Source: Silicimonas sp.
Lineage (GTDB): Bacteria; Pseudomonadota; Alphaproteobacteria; Rhodobacterales; Rhodobacteraceae
Assembly (NCBI GenBank): GCA_022826205.1
Contig: JAJDVJ010000118.1
Coordinates: 1-64,000, forward strand
Direction of reading: 5' to 3'
DNA length: 64,000 bases
In this document: in pieces, positions 26,347-34,473 of the stretch
Numbering within the stretch: the first letter of the stretch is position 1
Layout: each line of letters opens with the position of its first letter
Made by a program: the position numbers and the translations under genes
Notes under the pieces: generated by a model
What the model saw: only the letters and a program-made list of their open reading frames with translations
Told to the model about the DNA's origin: nothing
The model's database searches: none

Positions 26347-26912
26347 GCGTCCAGAAGGCTGGTGCCAAGGTTTCCTACACGATTACCCGTCTCGAGATGG
26401 TATCGCGACCCGACTATGACTGGCCGAAACTGCCGCCGACGTCGTCATCTGCCGCCCTTCTGAAATCGGAGGATCCGCCTGTCTGGTGGTTTCTGGCGCT
26501 CTATGATGCGGTTGGACGGGACTATGCGTGGGAGGACATCCACGCCTGGGAACACGAACGGATTGACGCGTGGCTTTCCTCGGACAGGATGTCCCTCTAC
26601 ACCCTGTTCGAGCACGGCTGGCCACAGGGGTTCTTCATGCTCGAGAAAAAGGGCAAGGACGTTTGTGACCTAGCCTATTTCGGGATCGTGCCGGAATCCG
26701 TGGGAAAGGGTCTGGGGAGCTGGCTTCTCAAGACGGCCGTGCTCACAGCCTGGGAGCGTAAAGGCGTCACGAAGCTCACAGTGCAGACCTGCACGCTCGA
26801 CCATCCCCGCGCACTTGCACTATACCAGAAACACGGATTCACGCCGGTAGGCAGGGAAAGACGCACCCGTCGCCTGACCCGGGACCGGGATCTCTCGCGA
26901 ATTCCAAGCTGA
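26343..26912 (+). CDS. GNAT-family N-acetyltransferase
   Basis: This 189-residue protein has a GNAT acetyl-CoA site: DLAYFGIVPESVGKGLGSWL (beta4 and the pyrophosphate loop, here G-K-G-L-G) and a closing ALALYQKHGFTPVGRE. The acceptor substrate is unknown. It overlaps sseA by ATGA and is followed nine bases later by the aminotransferase gene, a three-gene order I recall from other Rhodobacterales. The context hints at a link with sulfur amino acid turnover, but this is inference. Confidence 0.88.
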   Translation: MSVQKAGAKVSYTITRLEMVSRPDYDWPKLPPTSSSAALLKSEDPPVWWFLALYDAVGRDYAWEDIHAWEHERIDAWLSSDRMSLYTLFEHGWPQGFFMLEKKGKDVCDLAYFGIVPESVGKGLGSWLLKTAVLTAWERKGVTKLTVQTCTLDHPRALALYQKHGFTPVGRERRTRRLTRDRDLSRIPS

Positions 26913-26921
26913 GGACATGCC

Positions 26922-28106
26922 ATGCTGACCGACCTGACCCCGCAGCCGCCTGACAAGATTCTCAAACTCATGAAGATGTTCCGCGACGACCCGCGGACCG
27001 ACAAGATCGACCTGGGCGTCGGTGTCTACAAGAATGCGGAAGGCGTGACCCCGGTCATGCGGGCGGTGAAGGCGGCGGAGCGGCATTTGATTGAGACACA
27101 GGAGACGAAGTCGTACACGAATCTCAGCGGTGACCCCGCATTTTGCCGCGCCATGCGCGACCTTCTCCTGAAGGACAGCGTTGGCGAAGAACGTATTGCC
27201 ATTGCTGCGGCACCCGGTGGCACGGGCGCGATCCGGCAAGGGCTTGAACTGATGCGGTACGCAGATCTTTCCGCAACGGTATGGCTCTCCTCGCCGACCT
27301 GGCCGAACCACCTTACGATCACAAGATACTTGGGCGTTCCGATGCGCGAGTATCGCTATTTCGACAACGCAACACGCGAAGTTGAATTTGGCGGGATGAT
27401 CGAGGACTTGAAGGACGCCAGGCGCGGCGACTTGGTGCTGTTGCACGGTTGCTGCCACAATCCGACCGGTGCGAACCTGACAGCCGATCAGTGGGAGACC
27501 TTGGCGGAACTCCTAGCCAAGACGGGAGCAATTCCGTTCATCGACATCGCGTATCAGGGCTTCGGTGACGGGCTGGACGAGGATGCCTTCGGCACGCGCT
27601 TGCTGGCATCGCAAATGCCCGAGATGCTGATCGCGGCGAGTTGTTCGAAGAATTTCGGAGTGTACCGAGAGCGCACGGGCGTCCTTGTCGCGATCGCTCC
27701 CGATGCGAGTTCGCAGCCGCGGGTTCAGGATACATTGGCATTCCTGAACAGGCAGAACTTCTCCTTTCCGCCGGATCACGGGGCGCGAGTGGTCCAGATG
27801 ATCCTCGACGATCCTGACTTGCGTGCCGACTGGCAAGCGGAGCTTGAGGAGGTGCGCAACGGAATGCTGGGGCTTCGCGAGCAGTTGGCCAGTGAATTGC
27901 GCATGCGGTCGAATTCGGAGCGCTTCGATTTCATAACGCGGCATCGAGGCATGTTCTCGCGCATTGGCGCAACTCCCGAGCAGGTTCTGGAACTCCGTGA
28001 AAGGCATGGAGTCTACATGGTGGGAGACAGCCGCATAAACGTGGCAGGGTTGAATTCCGACACGGTGCCGGTGTTGGCCCAAGCCATCATTGACGTCGGA
28101 ATTTAG
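26922..28106 (+). CDS. Aspartate/aromatic amino acid aminotransferase (class I)
   Basis: This is a 394-residue PLP aminotransferase of the AspC/TyrB group. It begins LTDLTPQPPDKILKLMKMF, has DKIDLGVGVYKNAEG, the Asn-Pro-Thr-Gly cofactor block HGCCHNPTGANLT, the Schiff-base lysine in SCSKNFGVYRERTG and a substrate Arg near the C-terminus (GDSRINVAGL). It transfers amino groups between 2-oxoglutarate and aspartate or aromatic amino acids. Sequence alone does not settle which, so no symbol is given. With SseA, aminotransfer from cysteine to form mercaptopyruvate is possible (inference). Confidence 0.92.
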   Translation: MLTDLTPQPPDKILKLMKMFRDDPRTDKIDLGVGVYKNAEGVTPVMRAVKAAERHLIETQETKSYTNLSGDPAFCRAMRDLLLKDSVGEERIAIAAAPGGTGAIRQGLELMRYADLSATVWLSSPTWPNHLTITRYLGVPMREYRYFDNATREVEFGGMIEDLKDARRGDLVLLHGCCHNPTGANLTADQWETLAELLAKTGAIPFIDIAYQGFGDGLDEDAFGTRLLASQMPEMLIAASCSKNFGVYRERTGVLVAIAPDASSQPRVQDTLAFLNRQNFSFPPDHGARVVQMILDDPDLRADWQAELEEVRNGMLGLREQLASELRMRSNSERFDFITRHRGMFSRIGATPEQVLELRERHGVYMVGDSRINVAGLNSDTVPVLAQAIIDVGI

Positions 28107-28162
28107 GCCGTATTTCGGCCGAACTTCGAATTCCGAATGGCTAGGCTGTGGTCGATTGACAA

Positions 28163-28495
28163 TCAGGTTGCCGCAACCACGCCGGAGACGAGGTGAGTCG
28201 CTGCCGCAAGGCTCTCGTCCGTCCTTTCGCAGCACGCCGCCAGCGCCCGGACATGCTTGGCTTTCCAGAGCGGGCACTCGATCCGGTGCCGCCCCAGGAA
28301 GTCTCTCGGTCATGATCCTGGGGCTCCGATCGGTTCCACCGCAAGGGAATCTCTGCCTCCGCGCCGCGCTCTTCGACTTCCCGGAGCAGCCACTTCGGGT
28401 CGAACGCCCTGTCCCGATCATGGCCCCGAACCGCAACCGAAATGGCAACGGCCCTAACGCGCACCGTCGATGACATCGGTGCCACGAATGGCGAG
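28163..28495 (-). pseudogene. IS5-family transposase C-terminal remnant
   Basis: The minus strand encodes DRAFDPKWLLREVEERGAEA then IPLRWNRS in one frame. After a frameshift near 28300 it encodes RHRIECPLWKAKHVRALAAC followed by CERTDESLAAATHL and a stop at 28163. This matches IS5-type DDE transposases around the last catalytic Glu (the E of RHRIE). No other part of the element is recognised. Its 5' end overlaps the 3' end of the kinase gene, whose last residues may derive from it. Confidence 0.6.
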
Positions 28496-29473
28496 GCGTT
28501 GGGCCATTGCCCCGTGTTTTCCGGCATCTGCAGCGGCTGCAGTGCCGGTACGGACCCGGTCGGCAATGCCCACCCAAATCACCGAAAAACGGAAGAGCGC
28601 GAAGGCCTTGTGAAATGTCGTCAACGGCGCAATGTCGGGGTTGCCCACCCTGTAGCGTCTGATGAATTCCCTCTCTGTCGGCAGGCCCAGTGCCGCCAGG
28701 TTCAGGCCAAGGAGGCCACCATATTCCTCTGGCGACGTGTGCCATGCCATGCAACAGAACCCGAGATCGGCCAGCGGATGACCCAAGGTCGATAGCTCCC
28801 AGTCAAGGATTGCGGCCACGCGTGGCTCGGTCGGGTGGAAGATCACGTTGCCCATGCGAAAGTCGCCATGCGCAAGGCTGGTCCGTTCGTCGTCCACTGG
28901 TTGGTTCGTGGTCAACCAGGCGGCAAGCCGGTCAAGTTCGGGGATCGGGTCGCTCTCACTTTCCTGCCATTGCCGTGACCAACGCGCGATCTGGCGTTCG
29001 AAGTAATTTCCAGGCTTTCCATAATCCGCGAGCCCAACTTCATCAGGGCGAACCACATGCATCGCCGCCATTGCGTCCGCCAGCCCCATCCATAGCGCGC
29101 GGCGTTCGGTGTGGTTCGCGTCAGCAAGTGCGCCGTCGGGGAAGACGCGGCCCTCGACGCGTTCCATTAGGTAGAAGGGCGTGCCGAGCAGCTCCGGGCC
29201 TTCGTGATAGAGTATGGGGCGCGGCACGGGAACTCCGGCAGGGTGCAGCGCTGACATTACCCGGAACTCGCGGTCGACGGCGTGGGCGCCGCGCAGGATC
29301 GGGCCATCGGGCTGCTTGCGAAGGACCATGCGGTCCGACCCGTAGGTCACGAAATAGGTCGGGTTGGACTGGCCGCCGGAGATTCGCTGAAGTTCCAATC
29401 GGTCCGCTGCGCCGAAGTGCTTTGCGAGAAATCCTTCGAGCCGGGCCGGATCGAAGTCAGCCTTGGCGGTCAT
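28454..29473 (-). CDS. APH/ACAD10-11-like phosphotransferase family kinase
   Basis: This 339-residue protein kinase-like enzyme has a nucleotide region QRISGGQSNPTYFVTYGSDR, the catalytic loop HGDFRMGNVIF (about 200) and the metal Asp in ILDWELSTLGHP. It belongs to the group fused or linked to acyl-CoA dehydrogenases (human ACAD10/11, LvaA of levulinate catabolism), which phosphorylate 4-hydroxyacyl-CoA, and not to the antibiotic kinases. The start overlaps the acyl-CoA dehydrogenase stop by ATGA. The C-terminus overlaps an IS5-like remnant, so the last residues may not be original. Confidence 0.85.
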   Translation of the reverse strand: MTAKADFDPARLEGFLAKHFGAADRLELQRISGGQSNPTYFVTYGSDRMVLRKQPDGPILRGAHAVDREFRVMSALHPAGVPVPRPILYHEGPELLGTPFYLMERVEGRVFPDGALADANHTERRALWMGLADAMAAMHVVRPDEVGLADYGKPGNYFERQIARWSRQWQESESDPIPELDRLAAWLTTNQPVDDERTSLAHGDFRMGNVIFHPTEPRVAAILDWELSTLGHPLADLGFCCMAWHTSPEEYGGLLGLNLAALGLPTEREFIRRYRVGNPDIAPLTTFHKAFALFRFSVIWVGIADRVRTGTAAAADAGKHGAMAQRLAIRGTDVIDGAR

Positions 29474-30678
29474 TCACCTACGCCCCACTTCCAGAACTCG
29501 CGGCCATCCTTCTCGACATTGCGGTGCAGCACCATCTTGTGCACCTCGTCAGCCCCGTCGACCAGCCGTGCCTGGCGGGCATAGCGGTAGATCCATTCGA
29601 GCACCGTATCCTTGGAGTAGCCGCGGGCGCCGTTGATCTGGATCGCTGTGTCGGCGGCTTGGTGCAGCAGGTTCGCGACATGGACTTTGGCGATCGACAC
29701 CTCTTTCCGGGCGAAGCTGCCCTGGTCCAGTTCCCATGCCGCTTTCATCACCAGCAGTCGCCCGATCTCGATCTGCATGGCCAGTTCGCCCAGCATCATC
29801 TGGATGCTTTCCCGATTCGAGAGGCGCTCGCCAAAGGCAAATCGCTCGTGGGCATAGGAGTTGGCGATCTCGACGCAACGCTTCGAGAGGCCTAGCCACC
29901 GCATGCAATGGGTCAGCCGCGCCGGGCCAAGGCGGATCTGGGTAAGTTTCAGCCCGTCACCATCTTCCATCAGCAGGTTCTCGGCAGGAATCTCCATGTC
30001 CTCGTAGATGATCTCGCAATGCCCTCCATGCTCCTCGGGCCCCATGATCGGGATGCGGCGGTCGATGCGGAAACCGGGCGTGTTCTTGTGATGCAGGAAG
30101 GCCGAGAGGCCCTTGCGCGGATCGTCCGAGGTGCGCGCGATGAGGATAAAGTGATCGGACTCCTCGGCACCGGTGATGAACCACTTGCGGCCACGGATGA
30201 TGTATCTGTCGTTGGTCCTTTCGGCAGTCGTGATCATCATGCCGCCCGGGTCAGAGCCAGAGCCGGGATGCGGTTCTGTCATCACGAATGCGGAACGGAC
30301 CTCTCCCTGCACAATCGGCTGCAACCAGCGTTCTTTCTGCGCTTCGGTCGCGACCTTTTCCAGCACCATCATGTTGCCGTCGTCGGGGGCCGCCGAATTG
30401 AATACGCATGGTCCGAAGATCGAGCGGTTCATCTCTTCATAGCAGACTGCCATGCCAATCTTGCCGAGGCCCTGCCCGCCGGATTCCTCCTTCAACTGGA
30501 GGCACCACAGCCCATCGGCCTTGGCCTTCTCGCGGAGTGGCTCCAGCACATCCAGGCGGATGTTCTCGTGCGCGTCAAAATTCGCGCGATCGTCTTCCAG
30601 CGGCATGATCTCGTCTTCGACGAAACGCGCGATACGCGCGCGGAAGTCCTCGATGCGGGCGGAAATGGTGAAGTCCAT
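29470..30678 (-). CDS. Acyl-CoA dehydrogenase (ACAD10/11, LvaC-like group)
   Basis: This 402-residue flavoprotein has AFVMTEPHPGSGSDPGGM (FAD-binding middle domain), GRKWFITGAEESDHFILIAR, RYGPARLTHC-like IRLGPARLTHCMRWLG and a C-terminal INGARGYSKDTVLEW then DGADEVHKMVLHRNV. The open frame continues upstream, but the family N-terminus and GAAGGA point to the ATG at 30678. Linked to an APH-type kinase by a four-base overlap and to an SDR 11 bases upstream, it probably acts on 4-phosphoryloxyacyl-CoA to make an enoyl-CoA on the way to 3-hydroxyacyl-CoA. Confidence 0.88.
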   Translation of the reverse strand: MDFTISARIEDFRARIARFVEDEIMPLEDDRANFDAHENIRLDVLEPLREKAKADGLWCLQLKEESGGQGLGKIGMAVCYEEMNRSIFGPCVFNSAAPDDGNMMVLEKVATEAQKERWLQPIVQGEVRSAFVMTEPHPGSGSDPGGMMITTAERTNDRYIIRGRKWFITGAEESDHFILIARTSDDPRKGLSAFLHHKNTPGFRIDRRIPIMGPEEHGGHCEIIYEDMEIPAENLLMEDGDGLKLTQIRLGPARLTHCMRWLGLSKRCVEIANSYAHERFAFGERLSNRESIQMMLGELAMQIEIGRLLVMKAAWELDQGSFARKEVSIAKVHVANLLHQAADTAIQINGARGYSKDTVLEWIYRYARQARLVDGADEVHKMVLHRNVEKDGREFWKWGVGE

Positions 30679-30689
30679 GGTTCCTTCTT

Positions 30690-31430
30690 TCAGAGCGAAG
30701 AGACAAGGTGGCCACCATCGACCACGAATTCGGTGCCGGTCATGAAGGCGCTGTCGTCGGAGGCCAGCAGCAATAGCGGGCCGTCGAGATCGGACATGCT
30801 GCCAAGGCGTCGCTGCGGCACGCGCTTGATCAACGCCTTTCCCGCGTCGGAAGCGAAGAATTCGCGGTTCAGATCGGTCTCGATATAGCCCGGGCAGAGC
30901 GCATTGACGCGAATGCCGTAGCGCGCCCATTCCAGCGCGAGACTTTTGGACATCTGCACGACACCGGACTTGGCCGCAGCATAGGCCGACAGGTTGCCAG
31001 CAACGCGGAGCCCGAGGATCGATGCAACATTGATTATGCTGCCGCCCTTTCCTGACTCCACCAGCCTTTGGCCTGCGGCCTTGGCTACGCGGAACACGCC
31101 GGTGAGATCGGTGTCGATGACGCGCACCCAGTCGTCCTCGGTGGTCTTCAAAGCCGGGCTGTCAACGGTGACACCGGCATTGTTGACCACGATGTCGAAA
31201 GTGCGGCCCTCGAAAACCGCGGCCACACTGGCAGGATCGGTCACGTCCAGAGCCGCTGCATGCGCCCTTCCGCCTTCGCCCTCGATTTTTGCGCTAAGGC
31301 TCTGCAGGAGGTCCACGCGCCTTGCCGCCGCGGTGACCTCAGCCCCTTGCTCGGCCAGGACCTGCGCGAAATGAGCCCCAAGGCCGCTCGACGCGCCAGT
31401 TACCAGTGCTGACTTCCCGCTCAGTTTCAT
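30690..31430 (-). CDS. Short-chain dehydrogenase/reductase
   Basis: This 246-residue classical SDR has the cofactor motif TGASSGLG near the N-terminus, the DVTD adenine-ring motif, NNAG, the catalytic Ser in NVASILG and the YAAAK catalytic pair. CPGYIETD follows as in most members. The Arg residues after the second strand suggest NADP preference, which is only a hint. It is the first gene of the operon with the acyl-CoA dehydrogenase and kinase genes, and may interconvert an oxo and a hydroxy group on the substrate. A perfect 32-bp palindrome lies 70 bases upstream. Confidence 0.9.
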   Translation of the reverse strand: MKLSGKSALVTGASSGLGAHFAQVLAEQGAEVTAAARRVDLLQSLSAKIEGEGGRAHAAALDVTDPASVAAVFEGRTFDIVVNNAGVTVDSPALKTTEDDWVRVIDTDLTGVFRVAKAAGQRLVESGKGGSIINVASILGLRVAGNLSAYAAAKSGVVQMSKSLALEWARYGIRVNALCPGYIETDLNREFFASDAGKALIKRVPQRRLGSMSDLDGPLLLLASDDSAFMTGTEFVVDGGHLVSSL

Positions 31431-31500
31431 CGTGGCCCCTCAGTAGGACATCGGCAATTCCAGCACGTGTCGACGATAAACGACATGATCAGCTCGCGTG

Positions 31501-31532
31501 TGCCTCAGATCTCGTGCACGAGATCTGAGGCA
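31501..31532. repeat. Perfect 32-bp palindrome
   Basis: The half TGCCTCAGATCTCGTG is followed without spacer by its exact reverse complement, checked base by base (16 pairs). It lies upstream of the SDR operon and before the IS91-like remnant. There is no T tract and no loop, so it is not a normal terminator. It starts TG and ends CA like insertion-sequence termini. It may be an operator or a collapsed pair of terminal repeats. Confidence 0.9.
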
Positions 31533-31754
31533 TTCGTTCGCCGGCCACGTGCATGAGCGCAGGCGCAGCATTGATCTACTGCAGGGCGCGCTCGGTCATC
31601 GGCAGTCCGATACCATCTGGGGCTGCGCACGCGCAACCGGAAGGATGTGCACGTCACTCGACCATGCACTCTGCAGCTCTTGCCGGAACGGGACCGCCTG
31701 ACCTGCCAACGTAACGCCGCGTGGAAGTTGCTGGACGCCCACGCGGGCAACATC

Positions 31755-32195
31755 GTGCGCATGCCGCACGTCCATATCATGTTAATCCGGCCACGCGAGG
31801 CCGCGGACACCGCGTTCGGGAACCGCAGGACCGTCATCGGCATCCTGTTCCGAATCGCGCACGAGACGTTGCGGACCATCGCCGCCGACTCGCGCTTTGG
31901 GGAGTGCCGGATCGGCAGATCGAGCGTACTGCACAATAGGGACCATAGGCTCCTATGGCATCCGCAACTGCATGCCTTCGTTGCCAATGCTGGCATCGAA
32001 TTTGCCACTGAGGAATGGACCTCTGGAAGCGCGAAGTTCGTGGCCCTCATCAAGGTCCTCGCCGACCTATTCCGGCGCCGCTTCCTTGAGTTGCTCCCAA
32101 GACTCACGCCAAGGGCGGGATCAGGCTCTCCGGAAGCACCGCGCACTTTGCTTGCCCGGCGACCCTTCAGGGCATCGCCCTCCTGACAAAGGTTG
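31755..32195 (+). pseudogene. IS91-family transposase remnant
   Basis: Plus-strand translation gives MPHVHIMLIRPREAADTAFG, then ILFRIAHETLRTIAADSRFG, VLHNRDHRLLWHPQLHAFVA and VLADLFRRRFLELLPRL. These match the central region of IS91-type transposases ('VPYFHVVFTLP..', 'LLFRAA.ETL.TIAAD', 'HHPHLHCIVPGGG', 'LSRLFRRLFL'). Around 32105 the match moves to another frame (AKGGIRLSGSTAHFACPATL). Zinc-finger N-terminus and catalytic C-terminus are absent. Confidence 0.6.
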
Positions 32196-32386
32196 TGCTC
32201 ACACGGAAGGGACGAAACTTCCAAACCGATGCAATTCGGCAGGCACTCAAGTTGCTGGGATTGGTTCGGCCGGATGAAGTTGCCACTATGCGCTTGCAGT
32301 GTTATCAGGTACTGATAATTCCATGTGATGGCGCAGTAATGAGAGACAAGTGTCTGGATACACTCCTTCAACTTGACGGGGTGACA

Positions 32387-32702
32387 ATGTTTCCCATCGA
32401 AGGGAGGGGTTTTGGGGTCAAATTCGATGTCGCCCAGGTGCCGGTGTCGAGCGAACGACCACACGGACTCAAGTATTCACTCACTCTGCACAAGCCCAAT
32501 GGCGAGAGGATCGTGGGATTTGACAACGCTCACGAGATCAAGACGGGATCCGGACCAGGCAAAAAAGGTGCCGACGGAGTGGGACCACAAGCACAGATTT
32601 CGATCAATCAAGCCCTACGACCATGAGGATGCCGCTGCCTTGCTTGCCGACTTTTGGTCAGAGGTCGAAGGTGTCCTGAGAGAACTTGGAGAAATGGCAT
32701 GA
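32387..32702 (+). pseudogene. TumE-like toxin gene with one-base frameshift
   Basis: From the ATG at 32387 the frame encodes GVKFDVAQVPVSSERPHGLK, then LTLHKPNGERIVGFDNAHE. At the run of six A (32561-32566) it leaves the family sequence. With one A fewer it continues KKVPTEWDHKHRF, IKPYDHEDAAALLADFW and ends at 32702, overlapping the antitoxin start by ATGA. The joined product (about 104 residues) matches the TumE/DUF6516 toxin family. Either a real mutation, a sequencing indel or slippage at the A tract explains it. The start codon is uncertain. Confidence 0.6.
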
Positions 32703-33073
32703 CCAGCAAAACCCTCAACGTCGGCATTTCAAGCTATGAGGCAATGAAAGCTCGAACACTGATGATCGCGAGAGGCGAGTACAAGCCCAAGAAAGGCGAA
32801 CCGAAGGTTTGGTTTACCTCGATCGAAAGCTTTTCCAAGATCTTGTCGCAAAGGAATCAGGAGCTTCTGCGGCTCATCGCACAGAAAAAGCCGAAATCTC
32901 TCACCGAACTCGCGACGTTGAGCGGTCGGAAGAAGCCTAATCTATCGAGAACCTTGAACACGATGGAGCGGTACGGTTTGGTTGAACTCACAAAGAGCGA
33001 ACAAGGCACAATCGTGCCGCGGACGGTCTACAAACACATCAAGCTTGATCTTGACTTGATGCACCCGGCGTAG
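32699..33073 (+). CDS. TumA-like HTH antitoxin
   Basis: This 124-residue protein has a winged helix-turn-helix in the middle: LLRLIAQKKPKSLTELATLS then KPNLSRTLNTMERYGLVEL, as in MarR/ArsR-like folds and the 'HVO_A0114 family putative DNA-binding' antitoxins that accompany TumE toxins. It starts inside the stop of the toxin gene (ATGA). It probably binds and represses its own promoter. Since the toxin frame is broken, the antitoxin may now be an orphan. Confidence 0.7.
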   Translation: MTSKTLNVGISSYEAMKARTLMIARGEYKPKKGEPKVWFTSIESFSKILSQRNQELLRLIAQKKPKSLTELATLSGRKKPNLSRTLNTMERYGLVELTKSEQGTIVPRTVYKHIKLDLDLMHPA

Positions 33074-33155
33074 CTCACCATCCCGCATGCCGATGAGATC
33101 AATTGCGTTGATCCGACTGTTCTGGATTGCGGGCTTGAGTCTGCGACAGCGCCGT

Positions 33156-34469
33156 CTAGCCATTCTCCCTCAGCACTGCTCCCGCAAGATAGAGCGAGCC
33201 ACAGATGAGTATGCGAGCTGCCGGATCGGATTTAACGATCTCGGCCAGTGCATCCTGAACGGACTGGGCGATGGTTGTCGGCAGGCCCACGGATGTGGAG
33301 GCCTCGGCGGTGTCCTCTGCCGGAAGCGTCGCGGCCTCGCCCGGAATCGCGACGGCATGGAGACTCTCGGCCACGCTTGCCAGTGGCAGGAGGTAACCAG
33401 CCACGTCCTTGGTCGCGAGCATTCCGCAGATGAGGCGTGTCGGTCGTTCCGGCAGGGTCTTGAGCGTTTCCGCAAGGGCCTCGCCGGCAGCCGGATTGTG
33501 ACCACCGTCAAGCCAGAGTTCTGCCGTTGGCGCAGCCTCGACCAATGGGCCTGTCTTCAGCCTCTGCATTCTGGCCGGCCAGTACGCATTGGTAACAGCG
33601 CCTTGGGCCGCGACTTCACCCAGACCCAAGTGCCTGAGTGCCGCGATGGCCATGCCCGCGTTGGCCAATTGATGCGGCCCTCGAAGATTGGGCACGGGCA
33701 GGTCGAGGAGACCTGATTCATCCTCGAACACCATTCTGCCATGCTCCTCACGAACGTGCCAATGCTGTCCAAAGGAAATTGTCGGTGCGCCCAGGCGTGC
33801 AGCCTCGGCCTCGATGACGTCCATCCCATCCTCATGCTGAGGACCGATGATGACCGGTATGCCACGCTTGATGATGCCGGCCTTCTGTCCCGCAATCTCC
33901 CTGATCGTGTCGCCCAGAAACTGTTGATGGTCGAGATCTACCTTGGTGATGATGGACAGTACGGGATTGTCCACCACGTTGGTGGCATCGTGACGCCCGC
34001 CAAGGCCGACTTCAAGCAACGTCCAGTCGGCGGGGGTCTCCGCAAATGCCAGAAAGGCCGCCACGGTCGTGATCTCGAAATACGTGATCGTTTCGCCGCC
34101 GTTGGCCACGTAGACCTTTTCGAGAAGCTCCAGCAGGTCCGGTTCCGAAATAATGTTCCCCGCTACGCGGATTCGCTCATGGAATCGGGCTAGATGCGGC
34201 GAAGTGTAGGCATGGACTGTCAGGCCTTCGGCTTCGAGCCCGGCGCGGATCATTGCCTGGGTCGAACCTTTGCCGTTTGTCCCGGCAACATGGATCACCG
34301 GAGGCAACTTGACATGCGGGTTTCCGACCGACGACAGGCAGCGGCCCATGCGGTCCAGGGTCAGGTCGATGACCTTTGGATGCAGGCGCTGCATCCTTTC
34401 CAGCACTGCGTCAGTGGACGTGAATCGCATCGATGCGGTTTCGTCGCCGAGGTCCGGCATTGCGCGCAT
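33156..34469 (-). CDS. folC: Bifunctional dihydrofolate synthase/folylpolyglutamate synthase
   Basis: This Mur-ligase-like enzyme adds glutamate to dihydropteroate and to folates. The 437-residue protein has the ATP loop VIHVAGTNGKGSTQAM, YTSPHLARFHERIRV, LLEVGLGGRHDATNVVD, KVDLDHQQFLGDTIREIAGQ and the C-terminal LDGGHNPAA. It starts four bases after the accD stop, the usual alphaproteobacterial accD-folC pair. ATGs a few codons later (34460, 34430) are possible starts. The ribosome site is weak. Confidence 0.95.
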   Translation of the reverse strand: MRAMPDLGDETASMRFTSTDAVLERMQRLHPKVIDLTLDRMGRCLSSVGNPHVKLPPVIHVAGTNGKGSTQAMIRAGLEAEGLTVHAYTSPHLARFHERIRVAGNIISEPDLLELLEKVYVANGGETITYFEITTVAAFLAFAETPADWTLLEVGLGGRHDATNVVDNPVLSIITKVDLDHQQFLGDTIREIAGQKAGIIKRGIPVIIGPQHEDGMDVIEAEAARLGAPTISFGQHWHVREEHGRMVFEDESGLLDLPVPNLRGPHQLANAGMAIAALRHLGLGEVAAQGAVTNAYWPARMQRLKTGPLVEAAPTAELWLDGGHNPAAGEALAETLKTLPERPTRLICGMLATKDVAGYLLPLASVAESLHAVAIPGEAATLPAEDTAEASTSVGLPTTIAQSVQDALAEIVKSDPAARILICGSLYLAGAVLRENG

Positions 34470-34473
34470 GCTG

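Noticed and set aside
30679-30930. Longer N-terminus for the acyl-CoA dehydrogenase
   Set aside because: It would overlap the SDR gene by about 240 bases and lacks homology. The family N-terminus begins at 30678.
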